Assembly (NCBI RefSeq): GCF_027943255.1
Contig: NC_072896.1
Span: 37,970,501 to 38,034,500, forward strand
Length of the DNA stretch: 64,000 nt
Source: Anastrepha obliqua
Taxonomy: Eukaryota > Arthropoda > Insecta > Diptera > Tephritidae
Direction of reading: 5' to 3'
This document shows, one piece after another, positions 33,444-44,527 of the stretch. Position numbers and translations under genes: made by a program. The notes under the pieces were generated by a model that made no database searches, was not told the origin of the DNA, and saw nothing but the letters and a program-made list of their open reading frames with translations. How positions within the stretch are numbered: position 1 is the stretch's first letter; every line of letters starts with the position of its first letter.

Positions 33444-33687
33444 AGACATGGGCTGAAAAGATCCATTAGTTTTACTGCGTTCACCTCTTTTTCAGTTAGT
33501 AATAACCTTAAAAAATTTCCTCCTAAAATTTGATGATATTCTATTCATTTATTCGTGAGTTATTGGCGCTGAAATGGTTGCGCTGCTCTTAATGGAAATT
33601 CCGTTGATGAATATAACTAATTGTAAACAAACAAAAAAACAAAAACGTGTTCTCTTTGTTAGACTTGGGACTTTTCAGCCCATGTGT
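33444..33687. mobile_element. Tc1/mariner-type MITE, 244 bp
   Basis: The left end AGACATGGGCTGAAAAG and inverted right end ACACATGGGCTGAAAAG share 15 contiguous identical bases. TA lies on both sides (33442-33443 and 33688-33689). The interior has no coding sequence. End type and TA duplication fit mariner-like elements. Confidence 0.75.
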
Positions 33688-33954
33688 TATTCCTAATTAT
33701 TACAATATGCTCTGCACCGAAATACTTTAGACATTCATCTTTGATTTTATGCCAAAAGGTTTCCAGTTTTTTTCATATATCACGATTATATGTTTTACGG
33801 GGGCCTAAGCAAGATTGTTTCACACTACCGGGTCCGGCACTCAAAGTGCAACTAATTAAAAAGGCCATTAATTTAGTTTGAAAAATTACTTTTATTCAAT
33901 TCAAAGTAAAAAAGGGATGAAAATAATAAAAAATTAAGGATCAATTTACTTTTG

Positions 33955-35155
33955 CTCAATGTGACCACCTTTTGCCTTGATTATGGCCTTGAGACGGTCC
34001 AGAAATGAAACGCAAGTTGCCTGAATGTGACTTGCAGGTATTTTGGGCCACTCGCGAACAATAGCTTGTTTCAGCGCCTCCAGACTGGTGAATCTTTTAG
34101 TTCGGACCTTGCTTTCCAAAATGACCGAAAGAGATTAATCCATCAGAGATTAATTAATTTGAAGTTCAGACCGTTATTTTTAGCCATTCTTAGTCTACTC
34201 GAGCTTCGTGAGACGGTGCCGAGTCCTGTTGAAACGTTCATGGTCTGCCATCGAAATGTTTGTCTGCCCACAGCTTCAAAGCAATCTCGAGAGTACTTTG
34301 CCGATAATATTTCGCATTTACCTTGACTCCAGACTCGACAGGCTCGATGAAAACGATTGGAGAGCGCCCATCTGCGGTTACAAGGGCCCAAACCATTACC
34401 TGTGGCAGGTGCCGCCTCCTGGTGGCCAATCGTTGACTTAAATTCTCGTATGAACGGTCGGTCAAATAAACCCTATCGTTCTCGGAGTTTACAAATTGCT
34501 CAATTTGGCCGCTTCCGGCCAAGCGAAGCAACTCCTTCGCTCTCTTAAGTCTGACAACACATACTGTCATAGTTGTAAACAACCGGAGAAAAAGGAAACA
34601 ATATTCCATTTCCTCTGCGAGTGCCCTGCCCTATGGAAGGACGGAATGTTAACCCTGAGCAAACTGCTGTTCGAGAGTCCCGAGCAACTGTGTGGCTTAG
34701 ACGTCATCAGCCTAATAAGGTTCCTAAACCACACAGACTGGATGTGGTCTTGCTGTAAATAACTGTTAAACAAGTTGGTAACGAGGATGTGCCAACAAAG
34801 TGATGCGGAAGCGCTAGTTGGATTCTGGATGAAACACCATTCTAATCAACCAACCAACCAAGGCTTGTCTTTGAGATCATTTTTCAGTATGCGGCGGATG
34901 CTACATTTTCAGTTCTTTCGACGTTTGATTGGCACTTCGTCGGGGATTTTGCTCAAGTCGCTTTCTCACTTTTTGAACCATTTGGCGTGATGTTGCAGTC
35001 TTTTGAAGACTACCTCCATGACGTTTCGCGATGCTACCAGTGGTGCGATAAACAAAAACTTTATTTACTTCAAGGTGCTCGAGCTCACGAACAATCGCTG
35101 GTTGTGACTTTCAAACCAAATTTAATGCAATCACACTATTACATTTGAAATCCAT
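33955..35155 (-). pseudogene. maT-like transposase relic
   Basis: The N-terminus at 35155 reads MDFKCNSVIAL, SQPAIVRELEHLEVNKVFVY and later TATSRQMVQKVRKRL followed by NPRRSANQ (helix-turn-helix region). Beyond the LINE insertion the frame 34238-34609 reads KRAKELLRLAGSGQIEQFVN, DRVYLTDRSYENLSQRLATR, LPQVMVWALVTADGRSPIVF and, at its end, WADKHFDGRP; the next words WTFQQDSAPSHEAR hold the second catalytic Asp. The first catalytic block (FSDEK) is lost between GSG and QIEQF, and the third Asp block is deleted too. The C-terminus FLDRLKAIIKAKGGHIEQK is clear. The family name is an inference from overall sequence. Confidence 0.75.
34548..34862 (+). pseudogene. Non-LTR retrotransposon zinc-knuckle 3' end inserted in the maT relic
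   Basis: It reads SDNTYCHSCKQPEKKETIFH then FLCECPALWKDGM: the CCHC knuckle of an RNase-H-type ORF2. After LIRFLNHTDWMWSCCK and a stop come about 100 bp of untranslated sequence and a CCAACCAACCAA tail. The maT transposase continues on both sides on the other strand. It is severely 5'-truncated. Confidence 0.75.
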
Positions 35156-35222
35156 TACTGATTTTATTTTTTCGCTATAACTTTAGGCAAAATGCTTCTG
35201 CGCGCTTGTAAAAAATACTCTG

Positions 35223-36806
35223 GGCTGTCACTTAGCCAACTAGCAGACAGTTGATGCCCGCGCATCAGCTGCGCGAGCGGTCTGAAGTTGATTACACTTC
35301 GAGCTCCCGGCCCTGTAGTTTGGGCTTCTTTTTAGGTGCCACTTTTGATATATTTTTCGAACTGATTGAAGGTTTTTGGATATTTGGGTTTGTGGCACAG
35401 ATATTGTTGATAGATGACGAGATCATCAGATTATTGGTAAGTTGACTGTGCCTTACTTGAGACCTTTTTTCGGGAGCTTTTCTCTTTACCTTTAGAGTCT
35501 ATACATTTTGTATATCATATTTTAAGTTAACATTAACACATGCAGAGGTAATTTGAATTTCATCAATTTCAATGTGAGATCTTTTATCTGTGGTCAATCA
35601 GGCATACACCCATGTAAAATGTTGTATACCAATTCCAGTTGATGCATAGGATGAGACAGTAAATTGCTTGAGCGGTAGGATGTTTGTGTCTGAATTAGGA
35701 TGTTTCCGTGTTACTTGGGTATTTCTCTGCAGGGCATCTTTACACATATACATACTCGTATACATACATGCATACATTCATAAGCATGGGTTTTTCTCAT
35801 TGACTGCAAGATTTTTATTGTTGCGCCACAGAAATCGTTGCGACGATAATAATGTGACACAAAAACAACTGGCAGCTGGCAGCAACAGCATTTGTTTTAA
35901 GAGACAATCATGCATGTGTGTGTGTATGTGAAAGTAAGAATTCTGTGCTGCAGCACTGCAACGGTACTAAATACAATAACTTAAATGCATTAAGTAGTGC
36001 AAGAAGAGAAGGGCGAAGTCGATTCAAATATCTGCCGGCAGAGCACTACAAAATCACTAACATCATCAACCCAAAGGACAACAATAACATCACAATAGTC
36101 GTTGAGACAAAAAGTGTTGGAAAAGAAAAGAAAGGAATGCTACTCCAGCAGCGATAAGAACAATAACCAGGGTATACTTACATCTGTATATGTATGTATA
36201 CATTACTGAATAATGCTGAAAAAACCAAAGTGACAACAACAACACAAACTGCTTCCATGTGTGCACTATTTTTCAAATGTATGAAATGTCCAAATTTTTT
36301 TATTTCATTAACCAGCGAATGTGAAGGCATTTTCTGTTCCTGAATAATTTCGGTGTCGTATGGTGTGAAAAGCGGTCGATAAAATTTTGTGAAACTTTTT
36401 TAGCACAATCATTTCTGTGTGGCTAAAAACGGAGCGAATTTGGGCTTCTCGCCGTCATGTGTAATTGGTGTATCAGATTAGATGAACACCTTTGTCGTAG
36501 GTCTACAAAAAAGTAGGCAAAAACAACTGATTTGGATGGATGGTGAGATCTCCAAATGGGCTTCAAACTAAAGTGATGACTTTCCTCATTGGGGGTGGGC
36601 TACTAATAAACCAATTTTCAGAAATATTTCCGATATCTTCCAAACCACTTGGAATCAATGACATGGCTCATTAGTAGCGTAAACTCCTTTAATTTATATA
36701 TTTACTAATCTACAAATGCCAGGTTGCTTGCAATTAATTGTAAACTGCCCCATTAATTAATTATTTTGTATTGTACAAAAACTAAAGAGAGTGTCGCATA
36801 AGACAT
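35223..36806. other. No gene seen
   Basis: The 64-codon frame at 35251 ends at a donor-like GGTAAGTTGAC and the minus strand there reads VAPKKKPKLQGRELEV; neither is recognised. CA and GT microsatellites lie near 35735-35790 and 35900-35930. The rest is AT-rich. Confidence 0.4.
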
Positions 36807-36807
36807 A

Positions 36808-36912
36808 AAAGGTGGCGCAAAATTAGTTACCCTATCGGAAGATTTCTAATTTTTGCAAATGGCACCGTACGTCAATCATATTTGACACTAATGAACTAGA
36901 CAGCTACTGTAT
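36808..36912 (+). repeat. Repeat Y, terminal piece of a rosa-like element (copy 1)
   Basis: GGTGGCGCAAAATTAGTTAC, then TCTAATTTTTGCAAATGGCA and CAATCATATTTGACACTAAT, match the copies at 43.71 kb (plus) and 54.34-54.45 kb (minus). At 54.6 kb the same kind of sequence lies next to a rosa-like transposase C-terminus, which suggests this is its end region. Confidence 0.6.
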
Positions 36913-37640
36913 ACAATGGGATAACACGTGGGAATGGAGCACGTAAAGCCTGAAACAGAGATTTCCATCACTAAAAACATTTTTTTTGTTTTACTTTTGC
37001 TAAACGAGTTATTCAAAAAGCACATTGGATGATTAATATTGCAGCGCCTTGTATATCAAATTATTTTATTTTATACATTTTCGTTCTCTTTTGCGGGGAA
37101 AAAATGCTTGCACCAGCTATTCCGGTAGGAGGATCTTTATAAAATGTAAAACTTTTATTAAACGCAAAATGTTTAACAGCCAAATTTAGTTACAGCCACC
37201 ATGGGGACATGCACATTTGATGCACGAGGCTGCAAAGCAATGCCACTGCTTGCTAGTTTATTTTCTCTCTGACAACATTTTCTTCCTATTTATTGGTGCG
37301 GTAACCGCTTAATCGAGTCTAACGATCAAATGACTATCCGTTAAAGCACTGCATTTCTCTATGTGCTTTCAGGAAATGGAGAATTACGATAGTTTTGACC
37401 AAAATAACCGTTTAACCTTTAAAATTGTTCTGCATTTAAAACTTGAACTTGAACATATTTCTGGTGCTGAACTAGTTCCGAATCTGCGATATCTGTCTTC
37501 ACAGTATAACAGCCCCAAGTCCGAAAGCTAATCGCAATCAATCGTTTTTCTAGTAAATAATGGACGTAACCACTAGTTAATCTTGCTTTGGCTTAATAAC
37601 ATTAGGGTTGGGCTAATGATGAAGAGTTTGATGTGATTTT
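36913..37640. other. No gene seen; possible RTE 3' remnant at 37284-37322
   Basis: GCGGTAACCGCTTAATCGAG at 37293-37312 resembles GCGCAATAACCGCTTAAGC in the RTE 3' end at 47.92 kb. The rest is unassigned. Confidence 0.35.
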
Positions 37641-37644
37641 TGTG

Positions 37645-38060
37645 AAGAGAAGCAGTGGAAATCATCATCATCATCGTTTGGTTACAACTTCTTGTGAGCT
37701 TTGGACTGCTGAACAGTATATCTCCATGTTGGTATGTCCGTTCCCGTTTTCTTCTAGTTCCTCTGTTCAAGTTGTTCCAGATTTTCCTTCACTTCATCTA
37801 TCCATATCGATCTTGGTGCTTCACTTGCTTTATTTGTGTTTGCATTCGCCTCCAGTATTTTCCTTTGGGCTCTCGAACAGTCCATTCTCATAATGTGGCC
37901 TAGCCAGTGCAAAATATTTTTATGTGAACTTTCCTTCCAAATGTTAGTAGTTTTGTCTTATCTCTTTTACTCAATGCCAATGTTTCACCTTCATAACACA
38001 GGATCGGTCGAACTACGTTTTATATAGCGTCAGCTTGCCGGGTCTGTTAAAGAGTTTTGA
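37645..38060 (-). pseudogene. Non-LTR reverse transcriptase C-terminal relic
   Basis: Minus-strand frames read RPILCYEGETLAL, HYENGLFESPKENTGGECKH, APRSIWIDEVKENLEQLEQ and a final AKAHK-like region. This order (conserved segment after the polymerase, then W-x2-EV-x2-DLE, then NW) is the C-terminus of endonuclease-bearing non-LTR elements. It differs in wording from the RTE copies at 0.1 and 38.4 kb. Several frameshifts are present. Confidence 0.6.
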
Positions 38061-38399
38061 TTTAAGAAGTTGTATAAGTAATGCGTATGCCCTAGTAGCT
38101 GCTTGAATTAGTTCCCCATTGTAAGACTAATTGTTAATTATTTGTTGTCAGTTTGCAGCCAAGATATTTGAAACGAGCTAACTACTTAAAATTTGTATTT
38201 TTCAATACAAGATTGCTCGTCTTGTAACTAGGTTGAGTAGTAATTTAACTTGATATCAACTGGAAAGATTTGCTTTTCTGGTTGGGTGTTGATGAGAGCT
38301 ATTCTGCTCTCAAAGCCTTGTTGCTCGAAAGCTTTATGAAAATTAAGAAACAACCACTTAAAAAACTTAAAAATATGCGGAATAAACTCTATACTTACT

Positions 38400-38875
38400 C
38401 ACTTAGATGGCACTACAACCGTATAACGGTTTTGGCCGAATCTAAAACATGTCACCATCTAGCTCGGTTCGCTGCTTGCCTGCGCCAGTTGGTGATACCG
38501 AGTGCTGCCAGTTTATGCCTCACTTGATCTCCCTAACCGAGATTGGGTCTTCCTCTTCCTCGTCGTCTACCAGAGGGTTTCGTCTCGAAGGACTGCCGTG
38601 CCGGTATTCTTTCGTTCATCTTCGAGACATGACCAAGCCAGCGCAGTCGCTATATTTTAATATGGTTCACTATGTCCACATTTCGGTATAGCACATACAG
38701 CTTGCTGTACCATCGGATACTGAACTCATTCTCGCCTACGCGAAGAGCACCAAAGATTTTCCGGAGAATTTGTCTCTCGAACGCTCCCATTCTCTCTCTC
38801 ATCAGTTGTCGACAGCGTTCAAGCTTTTGTGCCATATACAAGGACGGTGATACTTAGGCTTCTGTACAGCATTGT
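38400..38875 (-). pseudogene. RTE-like reverse transcriptase C-terminal relic
   Basis: The frame 38650-38841 reads MAQKLERCRQLMRERMGAFE, then RQILRKIFGALRVGENEFSI followed by RWYSKLYVLYRNVDIVNHIK. The next frame gives RLRWLGHVSKMNERIPARQS and a G-R-R-RGRP segment. It matches RTE-type C-termini (FERKILRKI-x-GP-x-R; IQRLRWLGH-x-RM). The copy ends in a short untranslated part near 38400. It is frameshifted and truncated upstream of 38875. Confidence 0.72.
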
Positions 38876-38974
38876 TTTCGTTTTTCGAGAGAGGGCTTTG
38901 CTCCTCAATTGCCTACTGAGCCCAAAGTAACACCTGTAAACTTCATAAATTCAGCTGCTAAAATAATTTTCTGT

Positions 38975-39170
38975 AGAGAAACTATACTCGTATTCTTAGA
39001 ATTGACGACAGCATTAAGTCAAATCCTAAGGTCTTTTGGCGATTTGTTAAATCCAAAAAGTCTAGCGCTGGAGTCCCTTCTGGGGTTTGTTTTAATGATA
39101 GATCTGCTGCTACACCTACATATGTAGCCAACTTGTTTGCAGATTTCTTCAAATCAAATTTCCCCTAATC
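38975..39170 (+). pseudogene. Jockey-like linker fragment (plus)
   Basis: The + strand reads LRIDDSIKSNPKVFWRFVKS followed by KKSSAGVP and TYVANLFADFFKSNF. NPK-x-FW is typical of the segment just before the Jockey reverse transcriptase. It faces the polymerase fragment that follows on the other strand. Confidence 0.6.
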
Positions 39171-39179
39171 GGTTATCGC

Positions 39180-39900
39180 GTCCAACCAATGAAGTACAAG
39201 ACTTGGCATTTACCAGCATTAAGAGGTAATCAATACATTTTCAAGCCATCTGCATACATCAGACAATGCGATGTCACTGAAACGTCTGGAATATCATTAA
39301 CAAAGATTAAGAACAACAAAGGCCAAAGATGGCTTCGTTGAGTAACATCTGAGATAACTTTGATGGCATCATGAGTTCTATTATTGAAATAAGATGCCAA
39401 CCACTCAAATGCGCTTGGATAAAGACCATTTGAACCCAGCTGTTTAAGTAGGATACCATGGCTGACTCTATCGAAAGCTTTCGAAAAGGCGGCGACTATG
39501 ATGACACTGTTGGCCTATTTCAAATTGTTTTCGCATAAAATTTGCGAATAAAGCCAAGTTCGTAAAAGTAGATCTACCCTTAATAAAGCCGTGCTTATAC
39601 GGCGATATGAGATCTGAAATTTGGAAGAGAATCAAATCATAAACCAAGTCTCCAGATAATAGAAGATCTATATTCTCACTGGCTTTTGTGTTTAGTGTAA
39701 TTAAAGGACAAATTTGTTATTTATCTCTGTTATGAAGCATTCGCTTTTATATCCCTACTAGAACTTTACGCAGTACTTCCCTCTTGAATTGCATCTTGAA
39801 TTGCTTAAGAGGAATTATGCGTGTAATGGTGCTATTGCCCGCGCACTTAGAGAATTCAATGAGATCCCGAGATCTCCCTTCACTTTTTGGTATCAAAGAA
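39180..39900 (-). pseudogene. Jockey-like reverse transcriptase fragment (minus)
   Basis: The minus strand reads AFDRVSHGILLKQLGSNGLY followed by PSAFEWLASYFNNRTHDAIK, SDVTQRSHLWPLLFLIFVND and CLMYADGLKMY. These are the polymerase blocks around KAFD, the PQGS-LGPLLF-x-FVNDI stretch and the YADD active site, here YADG, so the second active-site Asp is lost. The other end holds more decayed N-terminal sequence. Its orientation is opposite to the linker fragment at 38975-39170. Confidence 0.72.
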
Positions 39901-39904
39901 GAAA

Positions 39905-42125
39905 TTTTATGAATTTTTTAGAGATTTGAACTCATATTAGTTTTAAGTGGCCTGTAGAAAATTTGTATTACAGTTTAGACTTGAAATAAATTAAGATATA
40001 TTACTTTCCATTTGAATTCAACCGGGCTATTCGGGACATGTTCTTCGATTTCAATGTAACTCAAATATGCTGCTCTCAGGTCAAAATAATGAGACACGTA
40101 TTTTTTTGTTTGCCCGAACATTTTTTTTTCAAGATTTATCGGCAATTTTGTTTTTCGGCTCAAAATCAATTTTTTTAATTTTATAAGAAATTTTTTTTTT
40201 TAATGCTCATAACTTAGTCAAAAATGAACCGATTTTAATGATTCTGGGTTCAAAATGATCGTCATTATTTGCACGAGCGACTTCATGTACAAACAATAGC
40301 CAAAAAGTAGTTGAAAATTTTTTAGTTTGCAAAAAACAAAAAGTGCGAAACAGGTTTTTACTCAAAAATCCATTACTTAAAAACAACTGATTTTAGCTAC
40401 TGGGCATTCAGCTCAATTGAAGCTTGAGATGTCTTCTTGATTTGGAAAAAGTAAAAAAGAAAAAATACACTTTTTGAAATATTCAATTGGTTCATGTGCT
40501 TATTAAGTTATTTCAAATGTTATAATATTAAATATTACATAAATTTATTTGGCCTGGGTTGGATCAAAAATAACAAAATCTGGTTAGACATTTAACTTTA
40601 AGGCGTTTAAGTGATATGCGAGGACAGTTATAAAATTCCCACCATTTTCCAAATAAACATATCAAAACAAGTCAATAACAAGCGCCAAGATTTTCCTTAA
40701 AATACCCAAAAGTGCCACTAATAGTTTTCTAAAATCCTACTTAAGAGCTTAAAGTATCAACACAAACATCCATAAAAGGAGAATAATCGAGAAAAAGGAA
40801 AATCTGCTGATTTTACACTGCTTCTTGATGCTTTCGTGCCATCAAGGCCCTTGCTGTGTATGTAGTCTGACTATCTGTCCACAAAAATGTGACATTTTCG
40901 TTGTCATCGTCGTCGCGTCACATCGAATTGGTGTACGCAAATGCTCAATTTACAAGAGAGACGACTTAAGCCATTCAAAACATGCGACATACTAAGCCGC
41001 TACTTTTTTCACTTTTTGTCCGTCTCGTACTTGTCTGCCACTCTACATTCCTGTTGGTTTATTTACATACTTATAGACTGTGACAGCAGAGGGAAAAAAT
41101 TTGAGATGTTGTGTAGATATGTGAAATAGAAAGTGTCGCAATGCATTCTACATAAATTGATTGAATTTAGCATGAAACTGGCAAAAGCTGAGTTAGGAAC
41201 GACATAGGCGTTAAGTATAGAGAGGCATAGAGAGAGAGGATGAGAGTAGAAAGTTTGCTGGACTTACAAAGAAGAAGTATGTAGATTTCACCATTTACCC
41301 AAATTAAGTTCGAAATTGTAAACTGTTAGTCAAAGCGAGTTGTAAGAAAACTGATGAAATGAGAAAAGTGTGGAAACAAAAATCAACCATTTAAACTCTA
41401 CACAGTGCCCTTTCCAACTCTTTGCACAAATACGTATGTGCTTCAGAACACTATTTCATGGTATCAAGAGCGGACATGGCGGAGAAGTAAAAAGGACTTT
41501 AAAACACGCAACTAAGATGCCGCAACGCCTAATTTTAGGACAGAGTCAAGTAGAAAGCAGTCGAGTGCTAGAAATTCTCTTACAGCAAAATACAAAATGA
41601 GCAAATGGCTAGTTGTTTTTGGGAATGTGTTGCTTTTCCATTGCCGTTTTGGCACTTGTACGTATATTTGCATGTGTGTAATAGCGTGTAATTGCGGCTG
41701 TTGGCAGTGAAAATGATGATTACATGTTGCTGTGCCTGCCGCCACTTACTTAAAAGACTAGAGGTGACCAAAGTTGTGTGTTCACACTTGTAAATAGCAA
41801 CACTTGTGTATACTTAGAAATTATCCAGAGAAATTTCATTGGAAGGCTGACTGGTGAATTTCAAATCATATTAATTTAAATTGCATTTTTTCAGATGCAT
41901 GAAATTTTCTAAATTTGAAGCTTTCTTTTGCTCACTAACGACTTCTGCAGCTATTTGCTTGTTATTGATGAAAAATCTTTTTTTCAATTAACATCTACGC
42001 CAGGAAACAAAAGCATGGAAATGGTTGAAGCCTCAAATGAGTATTCTGCTTCTGAAATTTGTTGCCTTTTTCAAGGATGATCGATTACAAGGCTTGAACA
42101 TCCGAAGCAAAATTGTGATAGTACA
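39905..42125. other. No gene seen
   Basis: The stretch 39960-40560 is very A/T-rich with AACCGATTTTAATGATTC-type words, possibly an old MITE. The rest (40560-42125) has no recognised repeat and may be single-copy; it includes an open frame at 41370-41600 without motif. Confidence 0.45.
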
Positions 42126-42130
42126 GAGGG

Positions 42131-42305
42131 TAGTTTAGGTTAGAATGGCTGCCCTTACGAGTGGTCCACCTAGACAAATAATCAAAATTCGTCCGTTGTG
42201 ATACCATACAGGGGGGTCAGGGGGAGTAAATGAGAAGGAAACGAACCAGACAGGTGTAAAAAGGAAGAAGAGGCTTTGAATTGGAGGTTGACACCCAACA
42301 GTGGC
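42131..42305 (-). repeat. 3' untranslated end of the non-LTR family seen at 28.2 kb
   Basis: AAAATTCGTCCGTTGTGATAC, CCATACAGGGG, then a G/A-rich stretch and TTGGAATTGG-type words match 28235-28330 in the same order. The tail side reads TTTAGGTTAGAATGGCTGCC. No coding sequence remains. Confidence 0.7.
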
Positions 42306-42322
42306 TAGTTACTTTCGTATTT

Positions 42323-42583
42323 TGTGAGAGTAACTTCGGCTGTCGTGTCACACGTCATCTTACGCTAGTCCAATCAGTTGTTGTTCAGACGGCAACGAAG
42401 GAAAATATTTGGAGGCTGCGTTCAATTTTTTCGTAAATCACCAGCAAAATCTCAGTTTTGACCGGCCTCTGTCGTAAGCAAACCGCTGTCATAACTCCGG
42501 TTACGTAAGCAAATCAACTGATATCTTTAAAATCGCTAAGTTTCGGTTAACGGTCTGATGTTGGGTATACCTCCTTTTCACCA
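42323..42583. repeat. Repeat family Z, copy 2
   Basis: It runs from TGTGAGAGTAACTTCGGCTG to CTCCTTTTCACCA, 261 bp, and is collinear with the copy at 51792-52057. Shared inner blocks: CAATCAGT-GTTGTTCAGACGG then CAACGAAG; CGGTTACGT-AGCAAATCA; GGTTAACGGTCTGATGTTGG. It starts TG and ends CA, and has an initiator-like TCAGT, as in LTRs, but no target duplication was found. Confidence 0.65.
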
Positions 42584-43165
42584 TGGTTTTTATATGGAGA
42601 CATACATACTTGAACTTTCCTATAATATTAAGACATTTTAATTAGTTCAAAAGTCGTTACTCTCTATTTAGCGCAATACTTTATTTAGCGAAACTCAGAA
42701 TCTTTATTTATTATAAAATGAATCCATCCACTCTCCCTTTTCTTTGATATTACAATATTATTATCATTTGTGTGATTGCCTTTGCATCCTTATTGAACAC
42801 ATTTATTTTCACGTTTGCTACAGAAGAGGAGAAGCATTTGGAATCATGGGCCTAATCAGCACTATTTATCGGCCCTGAAAATTTCTGAATTAATTCAGTG
42901 TCCACATAAATTCTTTCTCGCTGTCTAAATACAATTTTTAGTTTACTAAAGGAACTAGTTCTTTGCTATACAGTCCGGACTGAATTCATTAGAGATCAAC
43001 CGAAAAAATGAATCTTTAAGAGAAAACACAAAAATATGAAGAAAAAGCGGAATTCAAGAAATATCTGATTGACATTTTATTCCTTTATTAGATATTCGAT
43101 GTAGCGCTGGCTAATGAGAGCTACGGCTATGCAAATTATTTAATTATGGTTAGGTACTGAAAATA
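42584..43165. other. No gene seen (AT-rich)
   Basis: No motif or repeat is recognised. Confidence 0.5.
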
Positions 43166-43173
43166 ATATGTAT

Positions 43174-43635
43174 TAGGCCGGGTCGATTTGTGGGGAGGCA
43201 AAAAAATCGGCCATTGCTCTGTGAAAATCATATTCTAGGGATCAAAATAAGAAACTTTGCCGAAGGAACCATACCTCTAAAACGAATTCTGATGACCCCC
43301 AATTCGGGTCGAACTTTTTAGTTTCTTTTCTCATGTAAAGGCCAAAAATGGTGATATTTTAAAATGATTGTATGGGTAACCTCCCAGGAGAGTTCCAGGG
43401 GGTGTGCCACTGGTATGGGTGGATCGGCCGTCTAAAGTTAGTGCGGGTCGGTCATACATTTGGACTCGATTGGAGCACTCTAAATGGGTCAAAGTGGGAT
43501 TTTTCGTTCGACCCAAAATGGGGGGTCTTTAGAATTCGTTTAAGAGGTATGGTTCGTTCGGCAAAGCTTCTTATTTTGATCCCTAGAATACGATTTTCAC
43601 AGAGCAATGAGCGATTTTTAAATCGACCCGCCCTA
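43174..43635. mobile_element. Foldback-type element with ~140-bp TIRs and perfect 8-bp target duplication
   Basis: The left arm (43174-about 43325) and inverted right arm (about 43480-43635) both read CATTGCTCTGTGAAAATC, then TATTCTAGGGATCAAAATAA followed by GAA-CTTTGCCGAA, ACCATACCTCT and GGGTCGAAC. The outer ends are TAGGCCGGGTCGATTT and TAGGGCGGGTCGATTT. ATATGTAT lies on both sides (43166-43173 and 43636-43643), an exact 8-bp duplication, as hAT elements make. A 13-bp indel separates the arms near the tips. There is a GC-richer centre of about 150 bp and no transposase. Confidence 0.9.
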
Positions 43636-43710
43636 ATATGTATGCATATAAAATGTTACATACATTTATTCTTACACTAAATATGATCTGTTTATCGTTT
43701 AGTAAATATA

Positions 43711-43800
43711 GAAGGTGGCACAAAATTAATCACCTTATCTGAAATTTATAATTTTTGCAAAAGACGTCGCCAGTCAGTCATATTTGGCGCTTGTGAAAGA
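43711..43800 (+). repeat. Repeat Y (copy 2)
   Basis: GAAGGTGGCACAAAATTAAT, TATAATTTTTGCAAAAG and CAGTCATATTTGGCGCTT match the copy at 36808. It lies 40 bp upstream of a rosa-like relic in the same orientation. Confidence 0.6.
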
Positions 43801-43839
43801 TTTCCTTCATTCAAAATTATAATTTTTATTTAGTAAATA

Positions 43840-44390
43840 GTTAAGAACTATTGATATCGGTAATGGCAAACAACTGAGAATGGCAAACTGTGTTGATATT
43901 TCTGTTGAGAAAGGTTTTACAAGTCATCTTGCATCATTTAACGCCTGAACAACGCTTCCAAATTGTGGAAATTTACTTTGCAAAAAAATATATATAATAT
44001 AATATATATTTTCGCCAAGTTCATAGAACACTAGCGGCATCTTGGTCCTTATTTCCTTCGAAGTGAGTAAGGAGCTGACGTTAGGGTGAATGGCGAGCGC
44101 TATCAAGCCATGCTGACTGAATTTTTGTTTCCAAAAATTAATCAGCTAAGCTTCGGCGACATTTGGTTCCATGTCGCATACGACACCATACGATCAGATT
44201 TATTGGAAAAAATAGTCAAAACCTGGACTAATGGAATGGACCACTTAACTCGTAGCTGCGGGAGACAAAGCATTATATTAAAAACATAAAACCCATGAAA
44301 CTATCTTTCAGATAGTAGAGAAAAATTTATTCCAGCAATATCTCTGTTTTGTATTATCGTTTGAAGTTCTCAAACTCTTAAAAAAAAACC
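43840..44390 (+). mobile_element. Short rosa-like element copy C
   Basis: It follows copy B in order: GATATCGGTAATGGCAAACA, CATTTAACGCCTGAACAACG, IVEIYF, GERYQAMLTEFLFPKIN, a damaged DIWF block where the QQD catalytic site is deleted, and EKIVKTWTNGMDHLTRSCG. The 3' end, inverted, reads AAGAGTTTGAGAACTTC like copy A. The outer left TIR is missing and the right end runs into a SINE. It is non-autonomous and dead. Confidence 0.72.
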
Positions 44391-44396
44391 CTTTTT

Positions 44397-44527
44397 GGGT
44401 GTTTGGCCGAGCTCGTCCTCTTATTTATGATGTGCGTTTTATGTTTTGGGACCTACAGTTTTATGCTGCCTCCGAAGAAGATTTTTGATAGCAGAAATAT
44501 AGTCGGAGCTTTGGCATTGGCCAGCGG
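44397..44527 (-). repeat. SINE 3' portion (minus), degraded
   Basis: GTTTGGCCGAGCTCGTCCTC, GGGACCTACAGTTTTATGC and CAGAAATATAGTCGGAGCTT match the SINE body in minus orientation with several deletions. The tRNA-like head is absent. Confidence 0.7.

Larger units (their letters stand above)
33800..35220 (-). mobile_element. maT-like (DD37D) Tc1/mariner relic split by a non-LTR 3' end
   Basis: A minus-strand transposase relic runs from a start near 35155 to about 33955; flanking sequence to about 33800 and 35220 is probably its ends, but matching TIRs were not found. A plus-strand non-LTR 3' end (34548-34862) sits inside it. Confidence 0.7.

Noticed and set aside
35251..35445. Frame ending at a GGTAAGTTG donor as a host exon
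   Set aside because: No promoter, signal or known motif; the opposite strand is equally plausible. Too weak to call.
35918..36157. 79-codon plus frame rich in Asn and Lys
   Set aside because: It starts in a TG microsatellite and has no recognised domain or conserved-looking segment.
37633..38027. Overlapping plus frames (60-86 codons) with hydrophobic segments
   Set aside because: They are shadows of the minus-strand non-LTR C-terminus at the same place.
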